Source of the DNA: Anaerolineae bacterium
Lineage (GTDB): Bacteria > Chloroflexota > Anaerolineae > J102
Direction of reading: 5' to 3'
Length of the DNA: 6,014 nt
NCBI GenBank assembly: GCA_027036755.1
Contig: JALWDV010000856.1
Location: 1 to 6,014, forward strand
The notes below the pieces were generated by a model that had not been told where the DNA came from, ran no database searches, and saw only the letters and a list, made by a program, of their open reading frames with translations. Shown here piece by piece: positions 5,849 through 6,014 of the stretch. The position numbers were made by a program, and so were the translations under genes. Each line of letters begins with the position of its first letter. Position 1 is the first letter of the stretch.

Positions 5849-5980
5849 ACAATTTGATAGCCAAAGACAAATTCTGCGATGTGTCTTTTCTCTAGTTTCC
5901 GCTAACTGGCGGCGTGACAAAAGCGGCTGAATAGGGCATCATTGCAAGAAAAGGATCAATTCACTCGCAAGGAGGCCACC
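5849..5980 (+). other. Predicted long 5' leader of the plus-strand gene
   Basis: About 125 transcribed bases precede the start codon if the promoter call is right. I see only a small stem (CCGC...GCGG around 5899-5912) and no recognisable riboswitch or leader peptide. AAGGAGG at 5969-5975 ends the leader. Confidence 0.35.
5969..5975 (+). promoter_or_regulatory. Strong Shine-Dalgarno before the right-edge gene
   Basis: AAGGAGG followed by CCACC and ATG at 5981, a near-perfect match to the anti-Shine-Dalgarno at normal spacing. It is the main evidence that the short reading frame after it is a real gene. Confidence 0.85.
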
Positions 5981-6014
5981 ATGACAGCCGCTATACAGAC
6001 CACTATACAAACAA
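5981..6014 (+). CDS. Start of an unidentified gene, cut by the right window edge
   Basis: Only 11 codons are visible (MTAAIQTTIQT), too few to assign a family. The gene is supported by the strong Shine-Dalgarno and the upstream sigma-70 promoter. It is divergent from the channel gene, with the inserted element between them. The N-terminus is Thr/Gln-rich and not a signal peptide so far. Confidence 0.7.
   Translation, partial: MTAAIQTTIQT

Overview
The window looks like chromosome from a GC-rich, environmental bacterium, most likely a Chloroflexota of the Anaerolineae/Caldilineae kind. That assignment is inference. It rests on a secreted DUF5666-repeat protein with a Pro/Thr stalk, a secreted propeller-like protein, an ECF sigma factor and a many-helix TM_helix-type channel, a combination I associate with that phylum. 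No rRNA, tRNA or other taxonomic marker is present.

Left block (1-3644), all on the minus strand and read right to left. First is a 653-residue secreted protein built from eight DUF5666 repeats, with a short Pro/Thr/His-rich stalk between repeats 1 and 2. Five bases later comes a 375-residue secreted protein with seven propeller-like repeats (sialidase/BNR-like). Then 23 bases on comes an ECF-type sigma factor, cut by the left window edge. The tight spacing and the lack of any terminator suggest one transcript. Both secreted proteins lack cysteine. The sigma factor may control, or be co-produced with, its exported neighbours, but nothing here proves that link.

Middle spacer (3645-4004). It holds no convincing gene. 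It carries an unusual inverted array of 8-base units (3771-3851) and a clear rho-independent terminator (3904-3939) for the gene to its right.

Right block. A 507-residue membrane protein (4005-5528, minus) consists of repeated TM_helix modules of the mechanosensitive-channel superfamily and ends in an Ala/Gly-rich MscS-TM3-like helix without a beta domain. Upstream of it lies a 155-bp MITE-like insertion (5644-5798). It has 11-bp terminal inverted repeats, a 9-bp target duplication and a strong internal hairpin. Beyond it an AT-rich stretch has a good sigma-70 promoter (TTGCCT-16-TATAAT) driving a divergent plus-strand gene. Only the first 11 codons of that gene, after a strong Shine-Dalgarno, are inside the window.

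The most interesting items are the DUF5666-array / propeller / sigma cluster, the MITE with its intact target duplication, and the 8-base-period inverted array.
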